Below, one piece after another: positions 17,333-26,593 of a stretch of 64,000 bases of DNA. Position 1 is the stretch's first letter, and every line of letters begins with the position of its first letter. The position numbers were made by a program, and so were the translations under genes. The stretch is from Neobacillus ginsengisoli (GTDB lineage Bacteria; Bacillota; Bacilli; Bacillales_B; DSM-18226), in assembly GCF_030813055.1 (NCBI RefSeq), contig NZ_JAUSTW010000001.1, positions 806,001-870,000 on the forward strand, in the 5' to 3' direction. A model generated the notes under the pieces. The model was given only the letters and a program-made list of their open reading frames with translations, ran no database searches and was not told the DNA's origin.

Positions 17333-19876
17333 ATGAATGCAGTGATTGGAACATTTCACCCTTATATTATCGTGATTGGCGTTGGTTTAACAATTGTGTC
17401 TTCATATACAGCACTTGATATGTTTACACTAATAAGGACATCAGATCAGAATAAAAGACTTTTATTCCTAGGCGGTGCCTTTACTTTAGGCATAGGGATA
17501 TGGATAATGAATTTTCTAGGTCTTCTGGCAGCAGATTTAAGTCGGTTTGCCAGCTATCAAATTCCACTCACGATCCTTTCCTTATTTATTGGTATCGCAT
17601 TTGCGGGAATGGCTTTCGTGACTTTTTTTGGCAAAGCGATTCGTTTTTATCAGTTAGTAATGGGTAGTATATTTTTAACAATTGCAGTTATTTCGATTCA
17701 TATTATTGATATCTTTGCCATGAACCTAACGATTAAATATAATGTTTCTCTTTTTGTTTTTTCCGGATTATTAATATTCTTCTCATTTTTATTTTCATTA
17801 TGGATGTTGTTTTCCTCGAAAAACGATACAAAGGGGAATCAAGTTTGGCTTAAGCCAATTAGTGCCATTATTATGTCAGGTTCTATCACCGAAGGCCATT
17901 TTCTTTTAAGAAGAGCATCCAGCCTATCCAGCGCAAATATTGACATTAAAACTGTAAGCATTGAAGATACTTTTATCATTTATTTGGTGTTATTTGTATC
18001 CATTCTAATTATTGGAGGTCTCATTGTATCCAGTACATTAATTAATAAACAATTGGCGACAACTGACACAAATTTAAAGGATATAAAAGCAGCTATTGAT
18101 GCATCGGCCATAGTAGCAATTACTGACAAGCACGGGACGATTTTATTTGTAAATGATAAATTCGAAAAGATTTCAAAATATAAAAAAGAAGAAATTTTGG
18201 GACAGAACCATCGGATATTAAATTCAGGCTACCACTCAAAAGATTTCTTTCAGGACTTGTGGAAAACGATTCATTCCGGACAGATTTGGAGGGGAGAAAT
18301 TCGCAATAAAGCGAAGGATGGTTCTTTTTATTGGGTCGATACCACCATCGTTCCTTTCTTAAACAAAAAAGGAAAACCCTTTCAATATATTGCGATTCGT
18401 TCTGATATTACCAAGAGGAAAGAAGCAGAAGGGAATCTTTTTGATTCACTTAAAGAAATTCGAGATATTACATTTGCCCTTGATCAATCATCCATTGTTG
18501 CAATCACGGATGAAAAAGGTAAAATCACTAGTGTTAATGAGAAATTTTGTGAAATTTCCCAATATGAACGTGATGAATTAATTGGTCAAGACCATTCGTT
18601 ATTAAATTCCGGATATCATTCAAAGGAGTTCTTTAAAGAACTTTGGAAAACAATTGGTGAGGGAAAAGTTTGGAATGGTGAAATTTGCAACCGTGCAAAA
18701 GACGGAACAAATTATTGGGTAGATACAACGATTGTTCCATTTTTAAATGGAAATGGAAAGCCCTATCAATACGTTGCAATACGAACAGATATAAGTGATC
18801 GAAAACAGGCGGAAGAAAATCTAAAAGTAACAATTAAGGACAATACGGATATCAGATTTGCTCTGGACCAATCCTCCATTGTGGCCTTTACCGATTCAAA
18901 AGGAAAGATAACCAGTGTTAACGATAAATTTTGTGAGATTTCCAAGTACAATCGAGAAGAAATTATTGGAAAAGATCATAATATCTTAAATTCCGGTTTT
19001 CATTCGAAGGAGTTTTTCAAATATTTATGGAAAACCATTGGCGAAGGAAATGTATGGAAAGGTGAAATCAGAAATAAAGCTAAAGATGGGACCTATTATT
19101 GGGTCGATACCACCATCGTTCCTTTCCTAAATCAAGAAGGCATGCCATACCAATATCTTGCGATTCGTAATGACATAACTGAACGGAAGAAAACAGAAGA
19201 GGTTCTTCATCGCCAGGATAAGCTCGCAGCGGTTGGACAATTAGCAGCTGGTGTGGCACATGAAATTCGCAATCCGCTTACTTCGATGAGAGGATATGCA
19301 GAATTCTTACAGTTAGATGAACAAGATCCGGAACGAATGGAGTTTCTGGGCATCATCCTGGATGAAATTGAGCGTGTCAATACAATCGTAGAGGATTTTA
19401 TGGTATTAGCTAAACCAAAGGCTGTTGAATTAGAAGAAAAAAATGTGGTTCCTGTTATCCAAAATGTGGTCTCACTGCTTGAATTTGAAGCTAGGAAGAA
19501 AAATGTTCGCCTGACCTTTGAGTGTAATCAGGAAATTATTCAAATTGAGTGTGATGAAAACCGCTTAAAGCAAGTCTTTTTAAATTTTATTAAAAATGGA
19601 ATTGAAGCGATGCCAAACGGTGGCGAATTGCATGTAAAAACAATTATTCATGACAATAATGTGCAAATATCCATTCAGGATACAGGCGTGGGAATACCTG
19701 AAGAAAAATTAAAGAATCTTGGGGAGCCGTTTTTCACCACAAAGAAAAATGGCAATGGCTTAGGGTTAATGGTTAGCTTCAAAATCATTGAAAGCCATAA
19801 TGGTAAGGTATTTGTTGAAAGTGAACCTAATAAAGGAACAACCTTTAATATTTTGTTACCTGCGAAAACTGCTTAA
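17333..19876 (+). CDS. membrane sensor histidine kinase with degenerate MHYT-like domain and three PAS domains
   Basis: An 847-residue kinase. The N-terminus has seven membrane helices in an MHYT-like arrangement, but the metal-binding motifs are altered: GIGIWIMNFLGLLA has Asn where MHYT proteins have His, and TEGHFLLRRAS stands for the third motif. Three very similar PAS/PAC units follow (about 255-365, 378-488, 500-610), each with LNSG-HSK-FF--LWKTI and GEI-N-AKDG--YWVDTTIVPF. Then come HisKA with the phosphorylation site in HEIRNPLTSMRGY (His643), N-box NFIKNGIEAMP, G1 DTGVGIPEE and G2 GNGLGLMV. No response regulator gene is adjacent, so it is an orphan kinase. It sits between narGHJI and the formate dehydrogenase and its PAS type resembles that of the NarK fusions. 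A role in anaerobic or redox sensing, or in the sporulation phosphorelay, is inference. Confidence 0.88.
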   Translation: MNAVIGTFHPYIIVIGVGLTIVSSYTALDMFTLIRTSDQNKRLLFLGGAFTLGIGIWIMNFLGLLAADLSRFASYQIPLTILSLFIGIAFAGMAFVTFFGKAIRFYQLVMGSIFLTIAVISIHIIDIFAMNLTIKYNVSLFVFSGLLIFFSFLFSLWMLFSSKNDTKGNQVWLKPISAIIMSGSITEGHFLLRRASSLSSANIDIKTVSIEDTFIIYLVLFVSILIIGGLIVSSTLINKQLATTDTNLKDIKAAIDASAIVAITDKHGTILFVNDKFEKISKYKKEEILGQNHRILNSGYHSKDFFQDLWKTIHSGQIWRGEIRNKAKDGSFYWVDTTIVPFLNKKGKPFQYIAIRSDITKRKEAEGNLFDSLKEIRDITFALDQSSIVAITDEKGKITSVNEKFCEISQYERDELIGQDHSLLNSGYHSKEFFKELWKTIGEGKVWNGEICNRAKDGTNYWVDTTIVPFLNGNGKPYQYVAIRTDISDRKQAEENLKVTIKDNTDIRFALDQSSIVAFTDSKGKITSVNDKFCEISKYNREEIIGKDHNILNSGFHSKEFFKYLWKTIGEGNVWKGEIRNKAKDGTYYWVDTTIVPFLNQEGMPYQYLAIRNDITERKKTEEVLHRQDKLAAVGQLAAGVAHEIRNPLTSMRGYAEFLQLDEQDPERMEFLGIILDEIERVNTIVEDFMVLAKPKAVELEEKNVVPVIQNVVSLLEFEARKKNVRLTFECNQEIIQIECDENRLKQVFLNFIKNGIEAMPNGGELHVKTIIHDNNVQISIQDTGVGIPEEKLKNLGEPFFTTKKNGNGLGLMVSFKIIESHNGKVFVESEPNKGTTFNILLPAKTA

Positions 19877-19888
19877 TAAAACATCATG

Positions 19889-19920
19889 AAGAACGGGAAA
19901 TTTATTTCCCGTTCTTTTTT
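19889..19920 (+). terminator. rho-independent terminator
   Basis: Perfect 12 bp stem (AAGAACGGGAAA and complement), 4-base loop, T-run; 13 bp after the kinase. Confidence 0.85.
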
Positions 19921-20061
19921 TAGATAGATTCATTGGAGCATGCCATCTGATTAATATTTTTCAAATAATAGACATATATTCGATGAAAAAAGAAATCTAC
20001 ATTCCTGTTAATTAGATTAATATGTTTATATAGGTATTAATGTTTTTGGGGAGGAAAGGTT

Positions 20062-22119
20062 ATGGGAGATGCAAATTTTGTAAAAACAATTTGCGGCTAT
20101 TGTGGTACCGGTTGCGGATTAGTGGTAGAAGTCGAGAATAACAGAATTATGAAAATTCGCGGCGACAAAGATGCACCTGTCAACAAAGGACAAACATGTG
20201 TTAAAGGTGCTTTTGCGTACGAATACGTCCATGCTAAAAATAGATTATCTTCACCGCTAATCCGTAAAGCCGGTTCGCTTGTTGAAACAACATGGGAAGA
20301 AGCCTATCAATTTATTGCAGAAAAATTAACTTTAATTAAATCGACATGGGGTTCCAATGCCATATCTATGTTTGCATGTGCAAGAACTACAAATGAATCC
20401 AATTTTATTACGCAAAAATTCATGAGGACAGTGGTAAACAGTAACAATATTGACGGTTGTAACCGAACGTGACACGCTCCAAGCGTTGCCGGTCTGGCAA
20501 CTGTTTTTGGAAGTGGTTTTCCAACCAATACACTCGAAGACTTTGAAAAAGCAGAAGTATTATTGTTAATGGGATCGAATACATCTGAAGCACATCCGAT
20601 TATTGCCAATCGAATTAAAAAGGCGGCAAAATCCGGGCTAAAACTAATCGTCATTGATCCCAGAAAAATTGATATGGTAAAAGTAGCTCATCGTCACCTT
20701 CAAATAAACGTGGGCTCAGATATAGCCCTTATAAATTCCTTTATCCGAGTCATCTTAAAGGAACGCTTGTATAATCCTGAATTTATCGAACAATTTACGA
20801 TTGATTTCGAAATCCTTGCAAAGAGGGTCGAGCCGTACACCCCTGAATATGCTGCAACCATAACAGGTATCTCGCCGGAAGATATTGTTGTTACTGCGAG
20901 GGAATACGCATGTTCCAGCGGTTCAATGATTGCTTATACTCTTGGAATCACTGAGCATCACTGTGGAGTAAACAATGTGTTTGATATTGCCAATCTTGCA
21001 TTACTAACGGGCAATATCGGAAAACAAGGCACAGGGATTATGCCGCTAAGGGGGCAAAATAATGTTCAAGGTGCAGGAGATATGGGATGTTTGCCGAACC
21101 AGCTGGCAGGAGCCATAAGCCTTACTAATGCTGAATATAGAGCACGCTTTGAAAAAGAATGGAATGTCGTTCTTAACCTGGAAGCAGGTGATACGCAAAC
21201 GAGAACCTTTGATCGACTAGAAGCAGGACAGCTAAAAGCGCTTTATTTCATCGGTGAAAACCCACTCCTCGCAGATGTGCATATGAATCATACCAAAAAA
21301 CTATTAGAAAAGCTTGAATTGTTGGTAGTACAGGATATCTTCTTAACTGAAACAGCGCAAATGGCTGATGTCGTCCTACCTGCCCGTTCTTGGGGGGAGG
21401 TTGACGGGACATACACGAATACTGACAGAAGAATTCAAAGAGTTCGCAAAGCTGTTGAAGCACATGAGAATACGAAGGACGATTGGGAAATACTCTGTGA
21501 ATTATCAACTATTATGGGATATCCAATGAACTATAGCAGCAGCCGGGAAATATGGGATGAAGTAAGAAAACTGGCATGGGAAATGTATGGAGGAATTTCT
21601 TATGAAAGACTTGATCAAGAGTATAGCATCCATTACCCGTGCCCTGAAGAAAATCATCCAGGGACCTTGATTATGCATGAAAGGTTTCACCAACAGGAAT
21701 CCCTTAGTAAAAAGGCGCCATTTGTACCGGTGGACTATACTCCGCCGATGGAACTTCCGGATGATGAATTTCCCTTTACGCTTACAACGGGAAGACGTTA
21801 TGAATCTTATAATACACATTCCCAGACTCGTCACTACGCCTCCGGTGTCAAGGTAAAACAAACTGAGGAAACCGTTGATATACATCCTGAAGATGCGCAT
21901 GTCTTAGGTATTTCGGATGGGGAAGTGGTCCGGGTCAGTTCCCGTAGAGGAGAACTAACTGTTAAAGCAAAGGTAACGGAACAGGTGGTACCGGGTCTTG
22001 TGTTTATGAGTTTTCACTGGAGTGAAACCCCAACCAATGTACTAACACTAAATGAATATGATCCAATTTCGGGAACAGCGGAATTTAAGGCCTGTGCTGT
22101 TACGATATCCCGTATATAA
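20062..22119 (+). CDS. fdhA: selenocysteine-containing formate dehydrogenase (molybdopterin catalytic subunit)
   Basis: Oxidises formate to CO2 at a bis-MGD centre; the closest architecture is E. coli FdhF (FDH-H). The frame from 20062 to 22119 is open except for one TGA at 20470-20472 (codon 137). That position corresponds to the catalytic selenocysteine: CNRT-U-HAPSVAG aligns with CARV-U-HGPSVAG of FdhF, including the following catalytic His. A hairpin with GGTCT loop starts 12 bases after the TGA. The protein has the N-terminal 4Fe-4S motif CGYCGTGCG--C, the GSNTSEAHP and GNIGKQGTG--PLRGQNNVQG--DMG segments, and a C-terminal molydopterin-binding domain. It has no NuoG-like extension and 685 residues, as in soluble FdhF types. 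No partner subunit, fdhD or sel gene is within the window. Gene callers would split it into two ORFs. Confidence 0.93.
20470..20505 (+). promoter_or_regulatory. bacterial SECIS element with recoded UGA
   Basis: The UGA (20470-20472) is followed by the stem GTTGCC (20485-20490), loop GGTCT (20491-20495) and GGCAAC (20496-20501). The six base pairs are perfect and the GGUCU apical loop is the same as in the SelB-binding hairpin of E. coli fdhF. It lies inside the coding sequence, as bacterial SECIS elements do. It should direct SelB-dependent selenocysteine insertion. Confidence 0.88.
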
Positions 22120-22132
22120 AATAATATAGTAG

Positions 22133-22163
22133 AAAAAGCGCGGATGAATTTCCGCGCTTTTTC
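22133..22163 (+). terminator. rho-independent terminator
   Basis: Perfect 12 bp stem (AAAAAGCGCGGA and complement) with a 6-base loop, 14 bp after the formate dehydrogenase stop. Confidence 0.85.
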
Positions 22164-22339
22164 AGTTTGAAAGCTTTAGGTTCCACTTTGCAATTTTTTA
22201 ATTTTCAGTTTACTTAGAAATGTTATCGTAATATAATTGCCACCATTGTAAACGAATTAACATCTCCCTGTTCTTTGTTACAGAAAAATCCATGTTATGC
22301 TTATCTCAAGTTAGCTACGAAAGAACATGGGAGGTAAAA

Positions 22340-23167
22340 ATGATTAACAAAATTAAAACATTTATAGCAGTTGCTGCACTCTCAGGAACTGTAGGTGCTA
22401 ATGTACAAGCAGCAGACATAACGGTGAAAAAAGGAGATACCCTTTGGGATCTATCACGCGTACATAATACATCTGTAGAAAATATTCAAAAATGGAACCA
22501 TCTTTCAACTGATCTTATTCACCCTGGTGATGTATTAACGATTGCGACAGAAAAACATTATATCGTTAAAAAGGGTGATACTTTATGGGACATTGCCATA
22601 GAAAATCATGTCACTGTTGAACAAATCATGGAATGGAACAAATTAACTTCCGATCTTATTCATCCCGGATTAAATCTCGTAATCTATGATGGTTTAAACG
22701 CTACAAATAAAACCGTAACAGAAAAACAAGTACAAACAACTGCACCCGCAGCAGCTGTTTCAAGCGTGACAAAAGGTGAATCAACATCAAAGGTTGAGAG
22801 CACACCAAAACCTACAGTTCAAGCACCAAAGGAAAGTACACCTGCGGTAAAACCGGCTTCAACAAGTGGGTCAGGCTCGAGGGAAATCACAGTAAAAGCA
22901 ACCGCTTATACTGCTTCATGCGGCGGATGTTCAGGAATAACGGCAACTGGCATTAATTTAAAAGCTAACCCTAATGCGAAGGTCATCTCGGTTGATCCAT
23001 CTGTTATTCCACTAGGAAGTAAAGTTTATGTTGAAGGTTACGGTGAGGCAATCGCTGGAGATACCGGCGGGGCCATTAAAGGAAATCGTATCGATGTGTT
23101 TATTCCATCTCAACAAGACGCCATCAATTTTGGTTCAAAACAATTAAAAGTAACAATATTAAACTAA
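22340..23167 (+). CDS. secreted LysM and 3D-domain cell wall protein (YocH-like)
   Basis: The precursor of 275 residues starts at 22340 (GGGAGG site; an in-frame upstream Met lacks one). It has a signal peptide ending at VQA-A, two LysM repeats (VKKGDTLWDLSRVHN, VKKGDTLWDIAIENH), a Thr/Pro/Ser-rich linker, and a C-terminal 3D domain. The 3D domain shows VKATAYTASCGGCSGITATG, ISVDPSVIPLGSKVYV, AGDTGGAIKGNRIDVF, with the three conserved Asp residues. This is the layout of B. subtilis YocH, a wall-associated protein with muralytic activity. It is probably involved in cell wall turnover; the gene stands alone with its own terminator. Confidence 0.85.
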   Translation: MINKIKTFIAVAALSGTVGANVQAADITVKKGDTLWDLSRVHNTSVENIQKWNHLSTDLIHPGDVLTIATEKHYIVKKGDTLWDIAIENHVTVEQIMEWNKLTSDLIHPGLNLVIYDGLNATNKTVTEKQVQTTAPAAAVSSVTKGESTSKVESTPKPTVQAPKESTPAVKPASTSGSGSREITVKATAYTASCGGCSGITATGINLKANPNAKVISVDPSVIPLGSKVYVEGYGEAIAGDTGGAIKGNRIDVFIPSQQDAINFGSKQLKVTILN

Positions 23168-23168
23168 G

Positions 23169-23190
23169 CTGCCATCTGGCAGTTTTTTTT
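23169..23190 (+). terminator. rho-independent terminator
   Basis: Short stem CTGCCA / TGGCAG followed by eight T residues, right after the stop. Confidence 0.75.
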
Positions 23191-23199
23191 GATTACAAA

Positions 23200-23230
23200 T
23201 AAAAAAGGCCGGTAAATCCGACCTTTTTTT
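23200..23230 (-). terminator. terminator of narK (minus strand)
   Basis: AAAAAGGCCGG / CCGACCTTTTTTT hairpin with one mismatch, adjoining the narK stop codon. Confidence 0.6.
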
Positions 23231-23231
23231 A

Positions 23232-24533
23232 TTACCCAACTTGCTTAACAAACGTTTTGACTGCAGTGCTTTTTCTTTGATAATAGAACCAGTTGATTGC
23301 AAAAGAAATGATATAAAATCCGATGAAGAAGTAGAATGCAGTGACAGGTGTTCCAGTTGTTTTTACAGACCAGCCGAATAGCTTAGGGATAAAGAATGAT
23401 CCATATGCTGCAAATGCGGCTGAGAAACCAATTACCGGTGCTGCTTCTTTAGGGATGAAAATATTTGGAATCATTTGGAATGTCGAGCCTGAACCAATAC
23501 CGGATGCAAGGAAAAGGACCAAGAAGGAAGCTAAGAATCCTGCAAATTGTTTCGCATTTAAGAAATAGATAACTCCTACTGCTCCTATTGCCATAATTAC
23601 TAGTACATAAGCTGTTACTCTAGCACCGCCAAGTTTATCTGAAATCCATCCGCCCACAGGTCTTGCTGCTGCTGCAACTAAGGCGCCAAGGAAGGCAAGG
23701 GATAAATGCTCGGGAAATTGAGATTTTAATAAAAGCGGGAATGCCGCAGAATAGCCAATAAAAGAACCGAATGTTGCTACATAAAGAATAGTCATAATCC
23801 AAGTATGCTTACGCTTAACGATAACAAATTGATCAGATACAGATTGTTTTGCATTTGGCACATTATCCATTCCGAATATCGCTAAAACAGTCATAATCAC
23901 TATTGGAATTACCCAAATAAATGCTGCATTTTGTAACCATACATGTTGGCCGTTTGCTAAGACTTGTTTGCCGCCGACAAAAGCGAAAGTTCCTGATGTA
24001 ATGACTAAAGGTGTTATAAATTGAACTACTGAAACACCCATATTACCTAATCCGCCATTAATTCCTAAAGCAGTGCCTTTTTCCTTTTTAGGGAAGAAGA
24101 AACTAATATTTGCAGAAGAAGAAGAGAAGTTTCCTCCGCCAAGACCGCAAAGGGCAGCAAGTAAAAGCATAATGGAAAATGGAGTACTTGGATTTTGAAC
24201 GGCAAATCCGATACCGATTGCCGGAATTGCCAAGATTGCAGTGGAAATCACTGTCCAGTTTTTACCTCCGATTGACCCAACCGCAAAAGTGTAAATAAAT
24301 CGAAGTGTTGCACCAACAAGACCGGGAATAGCTGCCAGTGTAAATAATTGTTCATCAGTAAAATGAAAGCCGATATCATTTAATCTTACTGCAACCACTG
24401 ACCAAATTTGCCAAACGATAAAAGCTAACATTAATGATGGTACTGAGATCCAAAGATTTCGTTTTGCATGTTTCTTACCTTCGGCATTCCAGAATTTTTC
24501 ATCTTCCGGATTCCAATATTTTATTCGAGCCAT
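23232..24533 (-). CDS. narK: nitrate/nitrite MFS transporter NarK
   Basis: A 433-residue, 12-helix transporter of the nitrate/nitrite porter family. It has a 30-residue hydrophilic N-terminus (MARIKYWNPEDEKFWNAEGK) and the family segments LCGLGGGNFSSSSANISFFFP, GINGGLGNMGVSVVQF and GIGSGSTFQMIPNIF, which contain the two nitrate-signature regions. It probably exports nitrite or exchanges it with nitrate during nitrate respiration. Unlike its two relatives in the window it has no PAS domain. An Fnr/Crp-type palindrome lies 91 bp upstream. The ribosome site is AAAGGGGG. Confidence 0.93.
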   Translation of the reverse strand: MARIKYWNPEDEKFWNAEGKKHAKRNLWISVPSLMLAFIVWQIWSVVAVRLNDIGFHFTDEQLFTLAAIPGLVGATLRFIYTFAVGSIGGKNWTVISTAILAIPAIGIGFAVQNPSTPFSIMLLLAALCGLGGGNFSSSSANISFFFPKKEKGTALGINGGLGNMGVSVVQFITPLVITSGTFAFVGGKQVLANGQHVWLQNAAFIWVIPIVIMTVLAIFGMDNVPNAKQSVSDQFVIVKRKHTWIMTILYVATFGSFIGYSAAFPLLLKSQFPEHLSLAFLGALVAAAARPVGGWISDKLGGARVTAYVLVIMAIGAVGVIYFLNAKQFAGFLASFLVLFLASGIGSGSTFQMIPNIFIPKEAAPVIGFSAAFAAYGSFFIPKLFGWSVKTTGTPVTAFYFFIGFYIISFAINWFYYQRKSTAVKTFVKQVG

Positions 24534-24595
24534 TTTTATTTCCCCCTTTTATCATTTTTAAGAGTTGTATTTTTGAATGCGGTGTTTATGTTGTT

Positions 24596-24639
24596 AATAT
24601 AAACCACATATAAGGGTGATTATTGTGACGTACGTCACA
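24596..24639 (-). promoter_or_regulatory. Fnr-type box and -10 of the narK promoter
   Basis: TGTGACGTACGTCACA (24624-24639) is a perfect 16-base palindrome fitting the Fnr/Crp consensus TGTGA-N6-TCACA. On the narK strand a TATATT (24601-24596) has its centre 33 bases from the palindrome centre. This is the geometry of a class II promoter activated from about -41.5. Binding by Fnr is inferred. Confidence 0.8.
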
Positions 24640-24724
24640 AAAATGGTGAAGGAAATGTGAACTCAAAGTGTTTGACAAAAAGTTGTAATAAATAGCAATT
24701 GAAATAACTTTAGCGGAAAATGGA

Positions 24725-24755
24725 AAAGAGACCTTCGGAATGCGAAAGTCTCTTT
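24725..24755 (-). terminator. terminator of the second narK-PAS gene
   Basis: Hairpin AAAGAGAC-CTTCG / CGAA-AGTCTCTTT, just beyond the stop of the minus-strand gene. Confidence 0.65.
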
Positions 24756-24764
24756 CGAGTTTGC

Positions 24765-26273
24765 TTATCGTTTTTCTTTCATTTGGTCGTTTTCTTCACT
24801 AAACATTCCTACATAGTTTTTGGTTTCACCAATGTCATCTTTGATGGCTGTGATTGTTAACCATTCTTTATAAATTTCATTATTTTTCCGTTTATTCCAA
24901 ATGAATCCTTCCCATAATCCATTTGTTTTTAAATGAAACCACATATTTTTGTAAAATTCGTTATCGTGTTCCCCGGACTGTAGAACACTTAGTGTTTTTC
25001 CGACAACCTCTTCTTGTGTATACCCTGTAATTCTTTTAAAAGCAGGGTTTACTCTTTGGATAATCCCGTTAGTATCCGTGACAACAATACCATCCACAGC
25101 CGTGTCTACGATTTTAGTAGATATGTCGAGTTTATCCTGATAATAGAGCCAAACTACTAAAATAAAGCTAGACAATGAAAACTCGGAAAGTGACATAAAA
25201 CCTATCGCATAATGCCCGGTAAAATTAAATAGAATCGTCAAAATTAATGGCGGGAAAAATCCACCAAGTCCTCCCATTGCAGCAACAATCCCATTCACGA
25301 TCCCTGCTTGTTTTGAAAAATATAAAGGTACTAGTTTGAATATAGCGCCATTCCCGATACCGGCACAGAATGCAACTAATAAACAGCCAAAAGAGTAAAC
25401 CGGTAACGATGGAGTGAACGATAAAAGAAAACCGGCAAAGGTGAGGCCGAAGAACACAGCCATTAAAATGAGGAAAGGGTTAATTTTATCCCCAAGCCAA
25501 CCGCCAATTGGTCTGAAAAGTGTTGCCAATGCGATAAAACCGGCAGTCCTTAGGCCTGCATCTACTTTCTCTAAGCTAAAATGATTAACCAAAAAGGAAG
25601 GTAAATAAATGGTAAACGCAACAAACGAACCAAACGTGATAAAATAAAATAAACTTAACAGCCAAAGTTTTGGATTACGATAAACATCTTTAATTTGCTC
25701 GGATAAGGAGTTGTTTACTTTTTGTTCCTTCCTGTCGCCGAAAATAAAGTTAAGAATAGCAAAAATCAAAACGACAATTAGGAATAGTTTAATCGTCCCC
25801 CTCCATCCAAAAAGATTAGCCAGAACCGGAGCCGAAAAGGAGGTAAGGGCTGTTCCTATATTACCTGCTCCATAAATTCCATTGATAAATCCGTGTTTTG
25901 CTTTGGCGTAATATTTGGGGAGCGAGGTAACACCGATTGAAAAAACAGCTCCGCCAATTCCAAGCAAAAATCCGCCTGAAATCAACATCAAAATCGAATG
26001 GGCATAGCTAATTATGGCAATCGGAAGAAGCATTATAATAAAACTAATTGTAAATAAAATCCTTGCTCCATACCGATTGGTCCAATAACCGATAGGTACC
26101 CTTAGCAGTGAACCGAGAATAACAGGGACCGCTGTGGCCCAAGCAATTTGCGTTGATGATAGTTTAATATCAGCTTGGATGAAAGGCATGAGCGAAGAAA
26201 TGAGTACCCAGACCATAAAACCGGCGACCAGGCTTGCTGTTTGAACAAACAGTTGTTTCGTTCCTTGATTCAT
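24765..26273 (-). CDS. second NarK-type transporter fused to a C-terminal PAS domain
   Basis: Paralogue of the gene at 6900-8399 with the same two-part design and nearly the same length (502 residues). The MFS part has WTNRYGARILFTISF, GIGGAVFSIGVTSLPKYY, YGAGNIGTALTSFSAPV and AGIGNGAIFKLVP. From about residue 388 a PAS/PAC unit follows: VDGIVVTDTNGIIQRVNPAF, SVLQSGEHDNEFYKNMW, WEGFIWNKRKNNEIYKEWL, YVGMFSEENDQ. There is no output domain. The two copies are collinear over the full length, so the fusion predates the duplication. An Fnr-type site and a -10 are found upstream. The ribosome site is AAGGGGGA. Transport of nitrate/nitrite is expected; what the PAS part senses is unknown. Confidence 0.88.
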   Translation of the reverse strand: MNQGTKQLFVQTASLVAGFMVWVLISSLMPFIQADIKLSSTQIAWATAVPVILGSLLRVPIGYWTNRYGARILFTISFIIMLLPIAIISYAHSILMLISGGFLLGIGGAVFSIGVTSLPKYYAKAKHGFINGIYGAGNIGTALTSFSAPVLANLFGWRGTIKLFLIVVLIFAILNFIFGDRKEQKVNNSLSEQIKDVYRNPKLWLLSLFYFITFGSFVAFTIYLPSFLVNHFSLEKVDAGLRTAGFIALATLFRPIGGWLGDKINPFLILMAVFFGLTFAGFLLSFTPSLPVYSFGCLLVAFCAGIGNGAIFKLVPLYFSKQAGIVNGIVAAMGGLGGFFPPLILTILFNFTGHYAIGFMSLSEFSLSSFILVVWLYYQDKLDISTKIVDTAVDGIVVTDTNGIIQRVNPAFKRITGYTQEEVVGKTLSVLQSGEHDNEFYKNMWFHLKTNGLWEGFIWNKRKNNEIYKEWLTITAIKDDIGETKNYVGMFSEENDQMKEKR

Positions 26274-26378
26274 TTAAATCCCCCTTATAGTCCTTAACAT
26301 TCGTAGTATCCCCAATATCAATTTTAAGCAAACTTTATTAGTAATTTAAACACTTGATGGAAATATTTTCTTTGAAGT

Positions 26379-26421
26379 ATTATAAAACAATTTTTAATAA
26401 TTAACAGTGAGGTATGACACA
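26379..26421 (-). promoter_or_regulatory. Fnr-like box and -10 upstream of narK-PAS 2
   Basis: On the minus strand TGTGTCATACCTCACT (26421-26406) matches TGTGA-N6-TCACA at 8 of 10 positions. TATAAT (26384-26379) is centred 32 bases downstream, the same spacing as at narK. The weaker match makes Fnr control probable but not certain. Confidence 0.55.
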
Positions 26422-26593
26422 AAACTATCATAATTTAAATCTTTTCAGTGATTTACTGTTGATAATGTTCAATAATTGATTTACATAACTAAAGACCTTC
26501 GATAAATTTATTTTTAATTACAAATTTTATTGTGGTACAATTTTTACCAATAATTAACTTGGTACCACTTTCTATCAGTAAGGAGCTAATAGG

